64,000 bases of DNA from Chinchilla lanigera (GCF_000276665.1 NW_004955423.1:10456850-10520849), one strand, 5' to 3'; counted from the stretch's first letter, positions 21,126-34,828 are shown. The notes: generated from the letters alone by a model not told the origin. A program made the numbers and translations.

Positions 21126-23269
21126 ATAAGAAAGAAGATACAGTGCAAAGAAAAAACAACTTCCCTTCAGGGCTTCTGTTTTCCTGTCAGTTCCCACCTT
21201 TGCCAGTGGTGCTTTCGTGCCAGGTTGCCAAGGCTGTGCAAGGCTTTCCTATAGTAAAGCCCCTCCACCTGATATCTTAGAACAAAGTCTGGATTCAGAT
21301 ACACCTGGAAGTCTTCATTTCTAAAATGGACCATCCCCTGAAGTCACCAAATGATATAATACCCTTGTAGCCATGAGCCCAATCCAGGGTTCTTACTCTA
21401 TTCCTGCTTTGATTGTTATATTTGAACCCACTTCTCCTAAAGTACTTGCCATAAAAGCAAATCTGTGAAAAACTATGAACAGTCCTAACAGTAAACAACT
21501 TTCTTTAACTGACCAAACAGTTTTGAAACTTATTTGACCATCAACTGTCACCCCAAATCCCCAATACCACCTCTTGGTTTCTTGTTCCTTCAGTATCAGA
21601 AGCTGGGAACCAATGTATTATGCAACATTCAGAACACCCATTAACTGATTTCTTATCACTCTGTTTCATTGGCTAGGCCTTGGTGAAAAGGTTGCAACAA
21701 GAACCTTTCCCCTTTGGAATGTCATCAAATTTAAAAAATTGTATAGCTAAAACGTAAGTAGTAGATTGTTTTCATTACTGAGAGATAGCACATAGGAAGC
21801 ACTGTTTTTTTCCCTTTAAGATAAGCACATTTATTTAAAATAAATTGAGAATAGAATTAGATAAATTAGTAGTCATTATAGTATGACAATATTCTGATGG
21901 TTTGAAAGAAAAAAAGGTTAATTGTATGAGTAAGGTACTAAAATGATAACAGCTATAGCAACATAGGTGAAACCAATCATTTTTTCCTAAAGTTTTTGAA
22001 GGTCCAGCCTTGAGATAAAACACCTCTCTTTGACACATAAACTAAAGCTCTTGTGTGATATTAAGAAATGAGTTGGCATCTTGAATTGTGGGTTTATTCT
22101 AATTTTTTTCATCCATTTTTTTCCGTATTTGCTGTCATAAAATCTCTACATTTTTTTTTCTGATCAGAACTGCTAGTTTAGTGACTTTTAATACTGTGAA
22201 TAAGTTTTACGCAATTGTTTTCTGGTATGTGGTTTTGTTAGAAAGTTGCTGCAGAAATGTGGACCCACTTCTCGTGGTAGCTGAGGACATGCTTCATGAG
22301 GGTTGGACCTATAACTGTGTCCAACTTTTTTCTGCCCTTTATCTCTGCTTTCCTTTAGCTTCTGCCAGATTCTGCCTTCTTTGGATTTTTTTTTTTCTTT
22401 TCACTGTATCATTCTCTCAGGGCAATACACGTTTTCACATCTTCAAATAATTTCTATATAACTTGACTCCAAAACATAGTTATCTAAGCAAAACATTTCC
22501 CCGGTGTTTGAGATCCAAATATCCAACTGGACATGGCCCTTCCCTGTGCCATAATCAACTCATTCACATCATATTGAAACCGAACCTTTCACCTTTTAAT
22601 ATAACCCACCTGACACTGGGTAAATAATGCAGACTGAGCTTTTGGCTTGTTTCGTTTTATTTTTTATAGACCTTTCTTCCAGCATCGAGGGTATTTTACT
22701 CTTCTTATCTCTTCAGTGGTGATTTCCATTATAATCTGACATTTCCAAGAGCAGGATTTTTTTAAAAATCTTTTTATCCTTGCCTATATATTTTATCCTT
22801 AGAGAAGAGGATATAGCTTGGCATGTAGAAAGTTCCTGTAGCACATTTATACCGATTGGGTGAATTCCAGGGTAGAGAATGAAAACACATGATGTGTCCT
22901 TGGGAAGATATGCACTGGTAAGGAACACAAAGCTGAGGGTACACAGCCACCAGGAGGGTGGGACTTTTGGAGGGAAAAGGCAAGATCCCAGTTACAGCAT
23001 GCGAGTGCATGAGAGTGAGGGTTATTGTCCATTACAGAACCCGAGTTAGGCTGGTAAAGCAAAATGAGCCAGATATACTGTCCCTGTGCTAGCCTCTGCC
23101 TCCAACAGAGTGCACCCTTTTTCTCCCTTTTCCAGACCTGATCCTCATGGAGGAAATGACAGTGTGCTTTGAGAGCCCACCAACTAATTCTCCACGTGCT
23201 CCCCTGTGTGCACTTCAGGATTTCTCCTCAGTGCTGTGAAGGAAGGCATTTCATAAGAAGGAAAAATGT
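21126..23269. other. Unassigned sequence
   Basis: No gene or repeat family recognised. Overlapping short frames at 22713-23062 minus are shadows without a shared motif. Confidence 0.4.
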
Positions 23270-23358
23270 GGGCTGGGGATATAGCGCAGTGGCGCAGCAC
23301 GTGCCTGACAAGCATGAGGTCCTGAGTTCCATTCCCAGTACCAAAGGAAAAAAAAAAG
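23270..23358 (+). mobile_element. ID-like tRNA-derived SINE
   Basis: GGGCTGGGGATATAGCGCAG head, GAGTTCCATTCCCAGTACC B-box region and an A-rich tail. A possible short flanking duplication (AAGGAAAAAT-like) is too degenerate to be certain. Confidence 0.9.
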
Positions 23359-24733
23359 AATGAAAAAGATACCTTATGAACTGAAGCTTTCTCAAACAGT
23401 TTAAAGTAGCATTGGATTGAAAACTATAGTGCGAATCTGATGTGTGGGTATGTTTCACTGTGTCAAGTAGAAGCGAAATGTTCTCAGTGGTGGTTCAGAC
23501 ACCAAAGAGTCAGACAGGAGGGCAGGATGTGGCCTCACAAATAAAGCAAACAGGTCATGTTAATCAAGCATTGAAGCCTTTATAGCCTCAACCAAGACTT
23601 TTTACAAGACCTAGTACCAATTAATATTTAACAAACCTATTTTACACAAATCATAACTTACTATTCAAAGCATCTATACTTCTAAGAATGTCTGAGCATT
23701 CATATATATCTATCTTTGGAATGAAGAGGGGGTGCTGTTAAGAAGTAGCTTCAATAGGCAAAATCTCTTCTCTTGGGAAATCTATGCAAAAGGGTTCGCA
23801 AGTTATTTCTCACTGAAGGAGCATTTTAGTTCTATTTCCTTGTATATGAAAGACTCCATTTTTGTGGATAATGATAAAGTGATGTATCATAGCTCCTGTT
23901 TTTATCTCTGTCTTTTCTCTGCCATCTCAAACTTACTCTGAAGTCTTTTGAGGTTTTGTTCTTGATGTCATTCTTCCACATTAACGGAGTTGGAAGAGTA
24001 GCTTGGATAGACCCTGGGAGCAGAAGACCAACATATTTAAATATTCAGTGCAGCTGTGGAAATGACACAGTTAAAATCACTCTCAAAGATGACAGCAATG
24101 CCATATTCAAAGGGTCTGAACGGGAGCTTAGAGGAATTACAATGCATTACCTTTCTTCACGTAGGTCCAAAATCCTTAAACTAGTCTAACAGCCTAGGCT
24201 AAATTGTATGGTGGACTAGTCCTGTTAGGATATGACATAGAGTCACTTTTGATATTTTGCTGTCTGCATGATCATATCAGACAGCAGAGTCTCTTGAAGG
24301 ATTTTGTGGATAAATTATTTAGCCTTTCCACTGGAAACAATATCTTCTTTACTGATTCTTAGAGGAGACTTCGGTTCATGTGATAAAAACTGCTTCATAT
24401 GTCTGCGGAATAATAACAAAGAAAGACCTTTTTTGGTAATTAAAACCTTAAACAAAGCATACATCATTCTCCTATGGGATAAAATTAGTTACTAACTGAC
24501 TTAATCTTCAAAAATACTTGTGTATGCTCTTTATCATGTTAATGTAGCTTGAAAATAAGAAGTGGTTTTGGGTAGCATAAATGTAAAATTATGCTGACTG
24601 TACAATCAATGAGAAATCATCAGCAGTCACAAAAATCATGTAGAATGCATGACATGATATAGACATGGTCTCCACTGTATTTTAGAATGAAAGCAAGTAT
24701 TCTTATTGCTGGCTGAGATTTTAAAAAGCAAAA
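23359..24733. other. Unassigned sequence
   Basis: No recognised gene. The 77-codon frame at 23956-24189 contains no identifiable domain or splice sites. Confidence 0.4.
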
Positions 24734-24835
24734 CAAGCTATAAGCTCCTTGAAGGCAAAATCAATTTTTCATCATCTCTTTCCATTTATAACCCCACAGT
24801 ATCTGGCAATTTTGGTTAGTGCTCAAGAGCTCTAG
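24734..24835 (+). mobile_element. L2 LINE tail fragment
   Basis: 'aagctataagctccttgaagg' and 'ccacagtatctggcaattttgg' follow the L2 tail order (actgtgagctccttgaggg, ccagcgcctagcacagtgc). Short and diverged. Confidence 0.5.
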
Positions 24836-24884
24836 CTCTTCTAGGGTTTCTGTTGTTGTTCAAACAGGCTTTTAATGAAAGCCA

Positions 24885-25090
24885 TTTAATGGCAGTGTGA
24901 CCATGGACAGATCACTTAAATTTCTTGTGCTTTGATCTGTTGATCAGTACTATTGAAAAACTAATATTCTCTATTTTCTTATGCATACTGGAGAAAATAA
25001 TAAATTGAGATTGCTTAGAATAGTGTCCAGTGTATAGTGAGATCTATAGAAATATGCCTTATTATTATTGGTGTTTCTACTGTTACTATA
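24885..25090 (+). mobile_element. MIR SINE
   Basis: Clear MIR order: 'gtgtgaccatggacagatca', 'cttaaatttcttgtgctttg', the 'aaataataaattgagattgc' region, GAATAGTGTCCAGTGTATAG and the ATTATTATT end. Confidence 0.75.
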
Positions 25091-25450
25091 ATCATCATTA
25101 ATAGTAATGATACATAGTGTTATAATTGAATGGTGGCAAATACTATATGTTTATTAAATGAAGAATAAATTAATGACTGTATCCAATTTATATTTCTTTG
25201 ACATTTTTTTCTCTTCATTAAAAACAAACATAAACTCTTTCTGTAAGGTTGGATAATAAAGCATTCTTATTTAACAAATGTGAAAGAAATACTTACACTG
25301 TTTGTCTCATCCTTATTCTACTCCAGCTTAAGCTAGTGAGAGAGTAGGTAGGGCTATAAGCTGCTTTCTCCCCACAATGACTCAAAAGCTAAAATGTGTA
25401 GAGTGTGAGAAAACATCCTGCCACAATGCCTTTAGACAAAGCCGCCTAGC
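25091..25450. other. Unassigned sequence
   Basis: Nothing recognisable between the MIR and the B1. Confidence 0.4.
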
Positions 25451-25616
25451 CGCACATGGTGGCACATGCCTGTAATCCCAGCACTCAGGAGGCTGAGGCA
25501 GGAGGATCATTGTGAGTTCGAGACCAGCCTGGGCTACAAAGTGAGCTCAAGGCCAGCCTGAACTGCACAGTGAGACCCTGTCTCAAAAAGACCAAAAAAA
25601 AAAAAAAAAAAAAATT
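25451..25616 (+). mobile_element. B1 SINE with internal duplication
   Basis: Near-canonical B1: CATGGTGGCACATGCCTG (A box), GAGGCTGAGGCAGGAGGATC, B-box GAGTTCGAGACCAGCCTGGG, then the B1-specific second copy AAGGCCAGCCTGAACTGC and GTGAGACCCTGTCTCAAAAA. A pure A tail follows. Low divergence suggests a young insertion. Confidence 0.97.
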
Positions 25617-25630
25617 CAAAGTCAGCCTGG

Positions 25631-26879
25631 TTTTCTTTCTCTCCTGACATGGGCATTTCTTGGACATGGTATCAGTTAACATGATTCTATAACAAATTAA
25701 AGCAAGTCAAACTTGAATTGGCTAACTCTACAAAAATAATGTTCTTCTACCTGAAAGTCTAAAAAAGGCTTGATTCAAGAGTGGGCTTCTTATTTTCTTG
25801 CTCCTGAAATTGCCTTAGCTCTGCTGTCCTCTGATGTCAGGATTTATCCTAAGGCAGTGATTAGCTTCTAAAGTCACAGTCACATGTAACAAAATCTAGA
25901 AGGTATTATCTCTTCCTGTGCTCCTGATTTAGTATTTAGGAAATGTTGCATAGAGTCACTTGTCCTCAAATTTCTACTTGCATTTAGTTGGTCTAAAGAA
26001 GGCCACATGTTTATTCGTTCAGCCAATGACTTCATTTAGGTATGACATCTTGAGGAATGATCATTATTGTCTTAAAATAATGAGGGATCACCATGGGAAC
26101 CAGACTCAGTCCCCACATTGTTTGACTCTGTGGATTGGATATTAGTAAGTCTTCCAGTACATCAACTACAAATACTTAGAATTCCTGCACTTCTCTGGTA
26201 ACTTTAGTAACTGAAAGTAGATCTTTATCTGGGGAGAGGAAACTTTTTCAACTTGTGGTATTTCCTCCAAAGAAGTCCCAGGGAAATTTCCTCATTCTGA
26301 TCCACCTTGATCTAAATTGAATATGCATCTTGGATTTAATAACCCAATCAAATTAATTTTGAGCTATATTTTTGGCATTATTTCAGAGTCATGTTTTATA
26401 TCTCCCCTGAAACATCTGGTTAGATATTGCAATATGCCTCTCCATTTGCTGATTCACTGGGCTTTACTTTCTGTAGGTTGCTGTATCTCCTTTATTTAAT
26501 TTTAATTATAGTCCCCAGAGTTGCTAATACTCCATAGTTCTCTGCTTTCTTTTGTTCTTTTTTTCTCCCTTTTTCCTTCTCTTTACTTTCAAAATACCCT
26601 GCAATTGGCACCAGATATTCAAAATTCTCCAGAGACCTGAAATGGCCTAACATCCGTACTTTGTATAGAATATCAGTTGTAATACATTTGGCCTATCCAT
26701 CTTTAAAGATTAGGAAAGTAAGAACTGAAAGAAATTTTGTTGTCCAATAAATTGCTAAACAATAATGGTATAAGTATTCATCCACTAAACAGGTCATTGT
26801 TAAAACATACATGTGCAAGTTGTAATATGGTCTCTGAAGGAAAATAATATGAAAGAAACAAGAAAGAGGTGGGTGAGAA
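25631..26879. other. Unassigned sequence
   Basis: No gene or clear repeat family. A pyrimidine-rich patch lies at about 26540-26590. Confidence 0.4.
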
Positions 26880-27840
26880 ACTAATCTGGATGGGATTGTC
26901 AGGAAAGACTTTTTGGGAAGGTGACATTTCAGATGGCACTTGAAGGATGAGAAGTAGCTCGGATGTATAGAAATGAAGACAGAACTTTTTGGGGCCATAA
27001 GAAGTGAGACATAGTCAGGCCCAGGTCATTGAGGACCACAGGGGATCACAAGCACAGTGGGTTTTATTACAAGTGCAATAGAAAGGCCTTGACAAGTTAT
27101 AAGCCAGACTGTGACACTCTTAAGGCTTTAAAATTCAAAGATTCTTATAGAGGCTTCCTGCATAAGAAACTGGGGAGGGCAAGAGTGAAAGAAACAATTT
27201 TAAAAATTTCAAAAATATTTCAGACCAGACATGGCAATGCATACACTGGACAGGTGACAGTGATGCATGGGGTGCAGTCAATCAGTGAGACAAATTGGAA
27301 GGCAAACAAGTTATTATTGAGGCTTTTCATAAAGGGACTGAAGGAAAATAAATCAACAATTATTCATGTTTCTGGTGTGAACCACGGAGCAGATGATTCC
27401 TCAAATAAGGGTGTGAAAAAGGTTGTTGGGGATTCTTTAGGAGTTTGGTTTTATTCACATTAAATTCAAGTAGAATTATCAAGAAAGTCATCAGATATAA
27501 AAACAGATGCCCCAAAGGAGAAATCTGGAGAGAGAACTTTGGGGGTCCTAGGTAAATAAATCACATTTAAAGTCATGAAGCTGGACATCAATCAGAGCTA
27601 TTACAGAAGAGATGAGAAGGTGAGTGAGAACAAACTTCTGGAAAATCCCTACATTTTGGTCACCAAGTGGAGACAATGGAAATGTTGATAGAGAGATGTG
27701 AGGATAGAGAGAGGGGAAATCTAGGAGAGTGAAGTCAGAGGAGGGGTGTGATATTTCATGGAAAAAGTCATGATCAGGAGTCCGGAATGTTGCAGAGAAC
27801 TCTATTAAGATCAGAATTGAACAATGCTCTATAGATTTGT
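26880..27840 (-). mobile_element. Antisense L2 LINE remnant
   Basis: The segment tracks L2 read on the opposite strand: AAGGTGACATTTCAGATGGC, GACTTGAAGGATGAGAAG-like, 'caggcccaggtcattgaggacc' and 'atgttgcagagaactctatt' follow the L2 order (gaggtgacatttgagctgagtc, ttgaaggatgagtagg, catgaagggcctt, atgctgctgagaggtcaag). The 144-codon frame open across it is a by-product. Confidence 0.7.
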
Positions 27841-30020
27841 TAGGCCAAAGTCAACTGTGACTTGGAAAAAATGGTTTTATTAAAGTAGTAAAGAAAGAAG
27901 CCAAACTGAATTATTTAATGCTGACAGGTAAGATCGACTTGGAGGCTGATGGCACATAACATGTATATTACAAATCTCGTTCTTCATTCCTGAAAAAAGT
28001 TTTAATAGTCTTGTGATGAAAACCCTGCCGAAGTAGCAATATTTATTAAACCATCCACTTCTTTAATAAGTATTCTAAATCTTTTGCTTCCGTTAGGGAC
28101 CTTTTCCCCTCTCCTTCTGTCTCACAATCCCCCCAACAAAGAGATACATATCAGAATTGCCATATGGTGAGAAGAAGCCGGCAGATAGAAAGATGTTTAT
28201 AAAACAAAATAAAACCCTGGAGAGACCATGTAAGCCAAAAGAAGAGGGGCAGATGGATAAGCCTGCTCAGAAGAATGAGCTCTTAGCCTCTGCACAATCA
28301 ATAAATGTTGACTGGCTATTGACAAGAAAGGGGACACGAGAGTACAAGAAGCCCATTGGAGGGAAAGGCATTTCTTCCTAACAGCTGCTGTTGCTGTCAC
28401 CAACCAGCTGCTCAGGTCCATAGTGTGAGCTTGTAGATCCCCTTACAGCTCTACTAGGGGCCCCAACTCACACCCGATCCTGCTGTCGTAGAAGAGATGT
28501 CATGCATGATTTATATTGTATCATGCCCGAACTTGTAAAATCACTGTGTAGACCAGGAGAAAACTTGGATTTTTCAAAGAACGAATGAAGCTTGTTTTCT
28601 ACTTTCTCCAGGCCCTGAGTTTTAGGTTATCCTCCAAGCCACAGCAACATGTGGTCCCCCAAGGAATAGTCTTTCCAGGTAAAAAGAGGAAAGCATATTT
28701 TAGAGACTTAAAAAGGAAGCGTGCTGTCATTTTCTCAGTGAGATGGGTTAGGATGGTTAAGACTGGGTTAGGAAGAGGTTATTGTGCCCTAAACTTGCCC
28801 ATTCATGTCTGTTAAAAATGTCGCTCTTGATTTCCTTGTATATAGAAAATATTTTATGACCAGATTTGCAAGTATCTTATCATTAGATTTCCATGCCTTA
28901 TATGCAGAAGCTTCTTATCGTCCACTCATGTGATAACAATCTTTGCTCTCACCCATAAGGAATTAACATAATAAGCAAATGATTTTATTTTATAATAACA
29001 GCAATTTCTTCGTTATCTCAGGGTATATCCTGAATAGGGCCAGGGTATTTTCATAAGAGCATATATCTCAAGTAAGGTTCCCAGTCAGTTGCATTGGTAA
29101 TATAAATGTGATCTACTCCTTCCATCTGACAGTGAGAAACAAAGATCAGCTACCTAACCCCTATGACATAATTTAACTCCATAAATAAAACAATGTCTGC
29201 CCTTCAGCTTTGGTTGTTAATTTCATTATCAGAGGATAATGACAGCCCTGAGCATTTCATCATTTTTTCATGCGATACTTAAATACCACTAGCAAGGCTG
29301 GTATTTCCTAACAAATAGTTGTAGAATTTCTGAAGGTTTAAAAGCAGCCAGTGAAAATATATAATGTATTTCAATATGAACATTCCTAGCACTTAATTTC
29401 TTAGTGAACTTGAGCAAAGAGAGATGAGGAGAGGGTGCTGATGCAGATGAGGAACCTAGGAGCTCATGGGTGAGGATGTCAAAATTGTGAGGGGAATAAT
29501 GGGGGACCAGAGAAAGACAAGGGTGGGAAAATAGAAGAGAGGATCAGAAACGGTGACTAGAACTCAGATGAATGAATCAATAGTACTGCACATACAAGCA
29601 TATTTGATTCTTAAAAATAGCATAGGCTATCAGAATGCCAGTATTATATTTACTAAAGAAATCTGAAGAAATACTGGCAAACATTTACATTTTGTTTCCT
29701 TTTCTTCAAGACTTGAAAGACTACCCGGAAAACTCCTTTTTATTCAGTCTATAATTACTAGGTTTCATCTTTACTTATTGCTTCTGACAAACAAAAACAT
29801 GTGTTAACGTGCTCTAGTCTCAGTCCTGGTGTTCAGCACTAATGATTTAATTACCATGGCATGCAATCTATGTATACATTTATTCTACTCATTTCCTGCC
29901 TTAAGTAAATCTTCCATGACCCAGGCCTATTTGGAAAGTGACAGTGAAATGCAATCCAGAACATTGACGGTTTCATCTGGAAGAATCGAACCATACAAAG
30001 AACAAAAGCTGAGAGAGATG
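27841..30020. other. Unassigned sequence
   Basis: No recognised repeat or gene. Segment 28150-28560 is slightly richer and less repetitive but shows no exon signal I can support. Confidence 0.4.
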
Positions 30021-30024
30021 GGAT

Positions 30025-32400
30025 TAATTCACTTTGTGTATATTTATTGAGAACTGTACTACACTTGAGGCAAACAAGCATATATAAGATGCAGTTATTG
30101 CAATGAATTTATCCTTCAGCACGGGGTGGGAGGAGTGACTGTCATATGCACTTAAATCACAATGTATTAGGTGTGAAGAGTGGGAATAAGGTGTCGCATT
30201 GAAGAAAGGATTTTGTTCCAGACTAGAGGGTGAGAAGAAGGAAGCAACCACGGGGAAGGCGTGAGAAATGAGCCCTGAGCTGGGGCTTGGAACAAGAGAG
30301 AAGAAGTGCATTTATATGCCAGGCAGAGAGTCATGAGCAATGCCCTGAAGTGGAAGAGAACGAGAAAGGTTGAGAGAAGTTAGATTAGTTGTTTGCGTGG
30401 CAAGGTCAGGCCCAGAATCCGTATCAGGAGAGATCAGTGAGGGATGAACAGAAGGAAAGCACAAGTAAGGCCATTAAAGCCCTCTCTTTTCATGCTGTTT
30501 GAACTTTAGCTGAAGTCATGCAGGATCACTGGAAAAAATTAAGGAGAGACATAAATATATTTGCACTCTAGTAAGATGACTCTAGCAATTTGAAGAAGAT
30601 TGGAACCTAGTTAGGAGTTTGGAGCCCTTGGAGTTTTACAAACAAGTTAAGGAGTTAGAGGCAAATGATTCCACATTTTCGACAAGGAAGTCAAACCATG
30701 TTCCTGGTTTGTAAAGTGCTTATATGGTACAGCTAATCCTAGAGTTAAAACGCACTGAATTCTTTCATTAAGCTAAATTGTATTAGGCCATACAATGTGC
30801 CAGGCATTATTCTCGGTGCTAAGGATGGAGAAGTAAAAATATGGACAATACCTTTTGTTTATAGAGCTCTATCAAAAAGAGTGGTGCCATGTTGAAGGTG
30901 GCAGGTTTCATTTTGGACACAAGGAGTCTGGTGTTTCTGGAAGAACTTCTAGACAGATTAATAAGAAGGTGACAATTCTAGTTGGAGGTAGTGACATAGA
31001 GTGAAAAGTACCTGTGGGTCCTTGAAACCAGAAAAATGAATGTGAATACTTGGGAGACAGTGTGGGTCAGGAGTCACGGATGGGTATTAGAAAACTATAA
31101 AGAACCTTGGCCTGTAAAGTTAGAGGTAAAATACAGTATGAGGAGAATCTCCATAGAAAACTCAGTGACAGCAATGAAACACTATTAGAAAAATATTATT
31201 GCATTGGGGCCCAATGAACAGAGTTTCCAGAAGGAAGAAATGCTTGATAGTTTTAAATGCTGCAGAAGTCAAGAAAGAAAAGAAATTAAATGATGATTTT
31301 TAACAACAGAAGCTACCAGTGTCCTTGGTGGTGCTGCAGTTTTCAAAGATTTACAAAAGCTATAGAATCAGCGAGAAGGTAGGAGCAAAATAACATGGAG
31401 GTCATGAATACAGTCAACATCTCAAAGAAATTAAGAGGTAAGGGCAGCAGGCAGATAAACTCACAGGGTCAAAGACACTTATTTATTTGCTCTATTGTAC
31501 GTGAAACTTGGTTGTTTTTAAGTAATAACAGGAAAGGCCATGATATAAGGAAGTGTAGGAAATCTGAAAGGGGATAAAAACTGATAGATCCAAGCCCTTG
31601 AGGGTTCAGGTGGAAACAACACCCACAATATCAAATTAGGGAAGAATGTGGGCAGCAATTCCTCTGTGTGGAAAGAGGAAGAAATGTTTGCAGACGTGCA
31701 TGACTGTGGCATCAAGGCTAGACCATGGATCTCGTTTCTTTATTGTGGTCTCTGATTTACCCTTGAGCAGATGGAAGGTGATGAGATTGGGGACTTGGAC
31801 CATGATTACGTGATAGATGCATTGTGGGGAAGGGGATATATTCATTAAAAGACTAAAGTTCATCTATGTGTGGAAGCCTTGAAGTTTTGGTGGCATCAGT
31901 TTGTGCAAGTCTGATTTCGTTCTTTAGTTATTAGCACCAGAGAGAAAGAAGGAGACTGATGTTCCAGGTTAGTTCAGTGAGACAAAGTAGTGCCTGCACT
32001 GAACATATGTCTTAGTAGCATCTTGTTTGGAATGATGACTTTAAGTTTAAGTCGAGAAGACCAAGAAGACCAAGAAGAGAGCAGAGATTGCGTAGGACAG
32101 AAGCGGGGAGCCAATCAAGTATCTATGACTACAAAGAACAAGTGCTGCAGATTGTAGAAGAAACATGTGAGCTTGGCAGGAAAGGTCCCATTACCAGGGA
32201 ACGGGTGGAGAAGGTAAGAAGGAGAAGGGAGAGACCTGTAAAAATGACAGAAATGGAAAAATTTATTTGGTTTAGAATAGGGATCTCAAAGAAAAATGGT
32301 ACAGCAAATATTGGAGATATGAGGAAGAAAAACTCAGAGGAGTATGAAATTTACACTCATGTATAAGGCAGTTGGCTGGAAGAGCTTGATTCTGGCTGTG
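30025..32400 (-). mobile_element. Long antisense L2 LINE remnant
   Basis: Begins with a degenerate antisense L2 3' end (ATATTTATTGAGAACTG) and continues with CATTTATATGCCAGGCAGAG, 'gagcaatgccctgaagtgg', 'gttttaaatgctgcagaag' and similar blocks that follow the L2 body on the minus strand. With about 2.4 kb it is unusually long for an L2 remnant. Insertions and deletions blur the internal order. Confidence 0.65.
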
Positions 32401-32450
32401 ACATAAAGGGACAGAGAGAGATATGAAATAGCTCAAGTTCTCTAATATCT

Positions 32451-32474
32451 TTTTTTTTTTTTTTTTTTTTTTTT
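32451..32474. repeat. Poly-T run abutting an assembly gap
   Basis: Twenty-four T residues lead directly into the N run. A minus-strand retroelement tail or homopolymer collapse is the likely reason for the gap. Confidence 0.8.
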
Positions 32475-32684
32475 NNNNNNNNNNNNNNNNNNNNNNNNNN
32501 NNNNNNNNNNNNNNNNNNNNNNNNNNNNNNNNNNNNNNNNNNNNNNNNNNNNNNNNNNNNNNNNNNNNNNNNNNNNNNNNNNNNNNNNNNNNNNNNNNNN
32601 NNNNNNNNNNNNNNNNNNNNNNNNNNNNNNNNNNNNNNNNNNNNNNNNNNNNNNNNNNNNNNNNNNNNNNNNNNNNNNNNNNNN
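32475..32684. other. Assembly gap (210 N)
   Basis: The sequence is N throughout. The true length is not known. Confidence 0.99.
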
Positions 32685-34002
32685 AATTTTAAGATTCATC
32701 TTAATAAGCAAAATACATTTTGTTCAAATATTCTTAAAGCTGAAAAAAAGTTTTGACTAATTTTCTAACTAGGGATTTTTTAAATTGAATATAGCTTTCT
32801 TTTCTCAAACCACAAATACTTCCTAGAGAACTAATTATATTCTAAAGCAACTAAAAAGGAAAGACGTTCCTTCAAATATTATGTATATCAAAGTAGCTGA
32901 CAGGCTTCTAGAGGCTTTTATTTTAAATAGTATAATTGATTTTAATAATTGAATTGCTTTAAAAAGTTTATGGGAAAATGTTTTATAGACTTCCGGGTAA
33001 GAGCACGAGTTTGAAGCTAAAATACAATTTATAATGACAAGCAATAGGGAAACCCAGCTATCAGTACTAGAAACTGGAGAAGACTGCCTTCTCCAAGGCA
33101 AACACTTTAAGAAAGATCTAAGGAGTGCATACAGAAGTGCCTCTTTGAAAGGTGGACCTTGGATTGGAATGCCTCACTTTCTTCTACATCACTGTTGGTG
33201 CTTTACCATCTTCTTCCTTTAAGTTCACTTGCGTGAATGGTAGATACCACTTTGGCTTATATACTGTGGGTCAGAACACAGCTTATGGAACCTACCTATA
33301 CCGGAGTCTGGGAAATGGAATCATGAGGTGAAATAAAGCCAAGAGTTGTATTGACAAGGGGAGAAAGAGAGAATGGAATTCCACTCATGCTAATAATCTC
33401 AGCCACACCATTCATAATTTTAGAATAGACAATAAGAGCATTGGATGCCTTTGACTGCTATGAATGGTTCAGAGATGGATTTATGCCCCAAACCTGTATA
33501 CTACAGAGTACACTATTGACTTCTTACCATAGACAGTGCTTGCAATAGGAAATAAACCAAGCAGATATGATTGAACTCTGGGAAACTCTATTCTTCCAGG
33601 CTTCATTTTGGATAAACATAAATAAGCTCAAAGTTCCTGGAAGGATCATAGAATAATGTTCAAGGTGAAGAATACAAATCTAAGAGATGGAGAGACTGAG
33701 GAACCAGCAACGTCTATAGAGCCACACTTGAAGATTTACCTAAACTTGGATATTTCAATTACCTGAGTTAATAACTATTTATTGGTTTTGTTACACAGAA
33801 TGTAATATCTTATTAACTTAATGGAAGGGCTGGAGATGAGGGAAGTATTCACTGGACAAAAGTGTTGAATTCCACTGTATGGCCGTGCATCAGCTCTATT
33901 TAATGTTAATCTAGTAGAAGATAGTGTGATTCTGTTCACAAAAATCAACGAATGAGAGAAAAAAGCAAGCACATAACAAAACTAATTGGATAGGTAATAG
34001 TT
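32685..34002. other. Unassigned sequence
   Basis: No gene or clear repeat recognised to the right of the gap. Confidence 0.4.
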
Positions 34003-34337
34003 AAACGTTTTTGTCAGTCTGATTGGCTTGGGAGCTGTTTAGGGGTTTAGTAAAGCATCTCTGTGGGTTTGTCTAGTGGGTCATGGAGGTGTGACATTGA
34101 GGTCTGTATCTGCTCTCTGGCTTCTTTTTCTCTGAGGCTGTTCATCTTTTCTGCTTTCTGGCTGCCTTGAGCTAAGAAGCTTTGCTCTTTCATGCCCTTC
34201 TGTCATGATGTTCTTGCCTCAAAGCCGGCTTGAGTGTGCACTAAATGTTCTCAAACTGTGAACCAAGCAAAGCTCTCCTCCTTTAAGTTGTGGTTATTAG
34301 GTACTTTGTTCCAGCAATAGGAAAATTGATGAGTACA
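34003..34337 (+). mobile_element. ERVL-MaLR LTR remnant
   Basis: Typical rodent/mammal MaLR features: an internal GCTTTCTGGCTGCCTTGAGC block, the 'gaaccaagcaaagctctcc' region in place of the usual gagccaaataaacc, 'taggtactttgttccagcaa' and the end AAATTGATGAGTACACC. Solo LTR remnant. Confidence 0.75.
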
Positions 34338-34828
34338 CCTGAGAAAATCTCAGTGAGTGTGTTTTTCTCAATACAGTCTTGAAACATTGGAATTGGGTGG
34401 TTTAATTGTACATAGAAAGATACAGGGAACAGAGAAACCAATGAACCCAGTAGTATCCCAGAGAGACTTCGACTTCCAGGTTAATCAGTAGGTAGAAGGC
34501 AAGTAACAAAGAGAAACAGAAATAAACAGTAGAGTTCATTACAGGTCTCTGTAAAGAATAACCTCTCCTGTTTCACACACCTTTCTCCCTCTCACATTTC
34601 TTCTTGTAGAGTTTAGGCAGTGTGATATTTACTCTGAGCCAAAAATCTTGAATTCTGTTTTTATGAAAATTAAATAATCATCTAGGAAAAGTTCAGGCAG
34701 TTTAGTGTCAGAGTTGGGGACTCTCTCATCCTGTAGTTTAGATACCTAATGTTTGACTGCCACATACCATTCACATTTCCCATCCTCCTGGTGCGATCCA
34801 CTGCTAAGGGAATATAGACCTATGGTAA
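34338..34828. other. Unassigned sequence
   Basis: No recognised feature between the MaLR LTR and the SINE. Confidence 0.4.

Noticed and set aside
27029..27463. 144-codon plus-strand open frame
   Set aside because: Lies in antisense L2-like sequence; a by-product of the repeat.
32442..32711. Open frame across the N run
   Set aside because: Consists of N codons and poly-T translation; meaningless.
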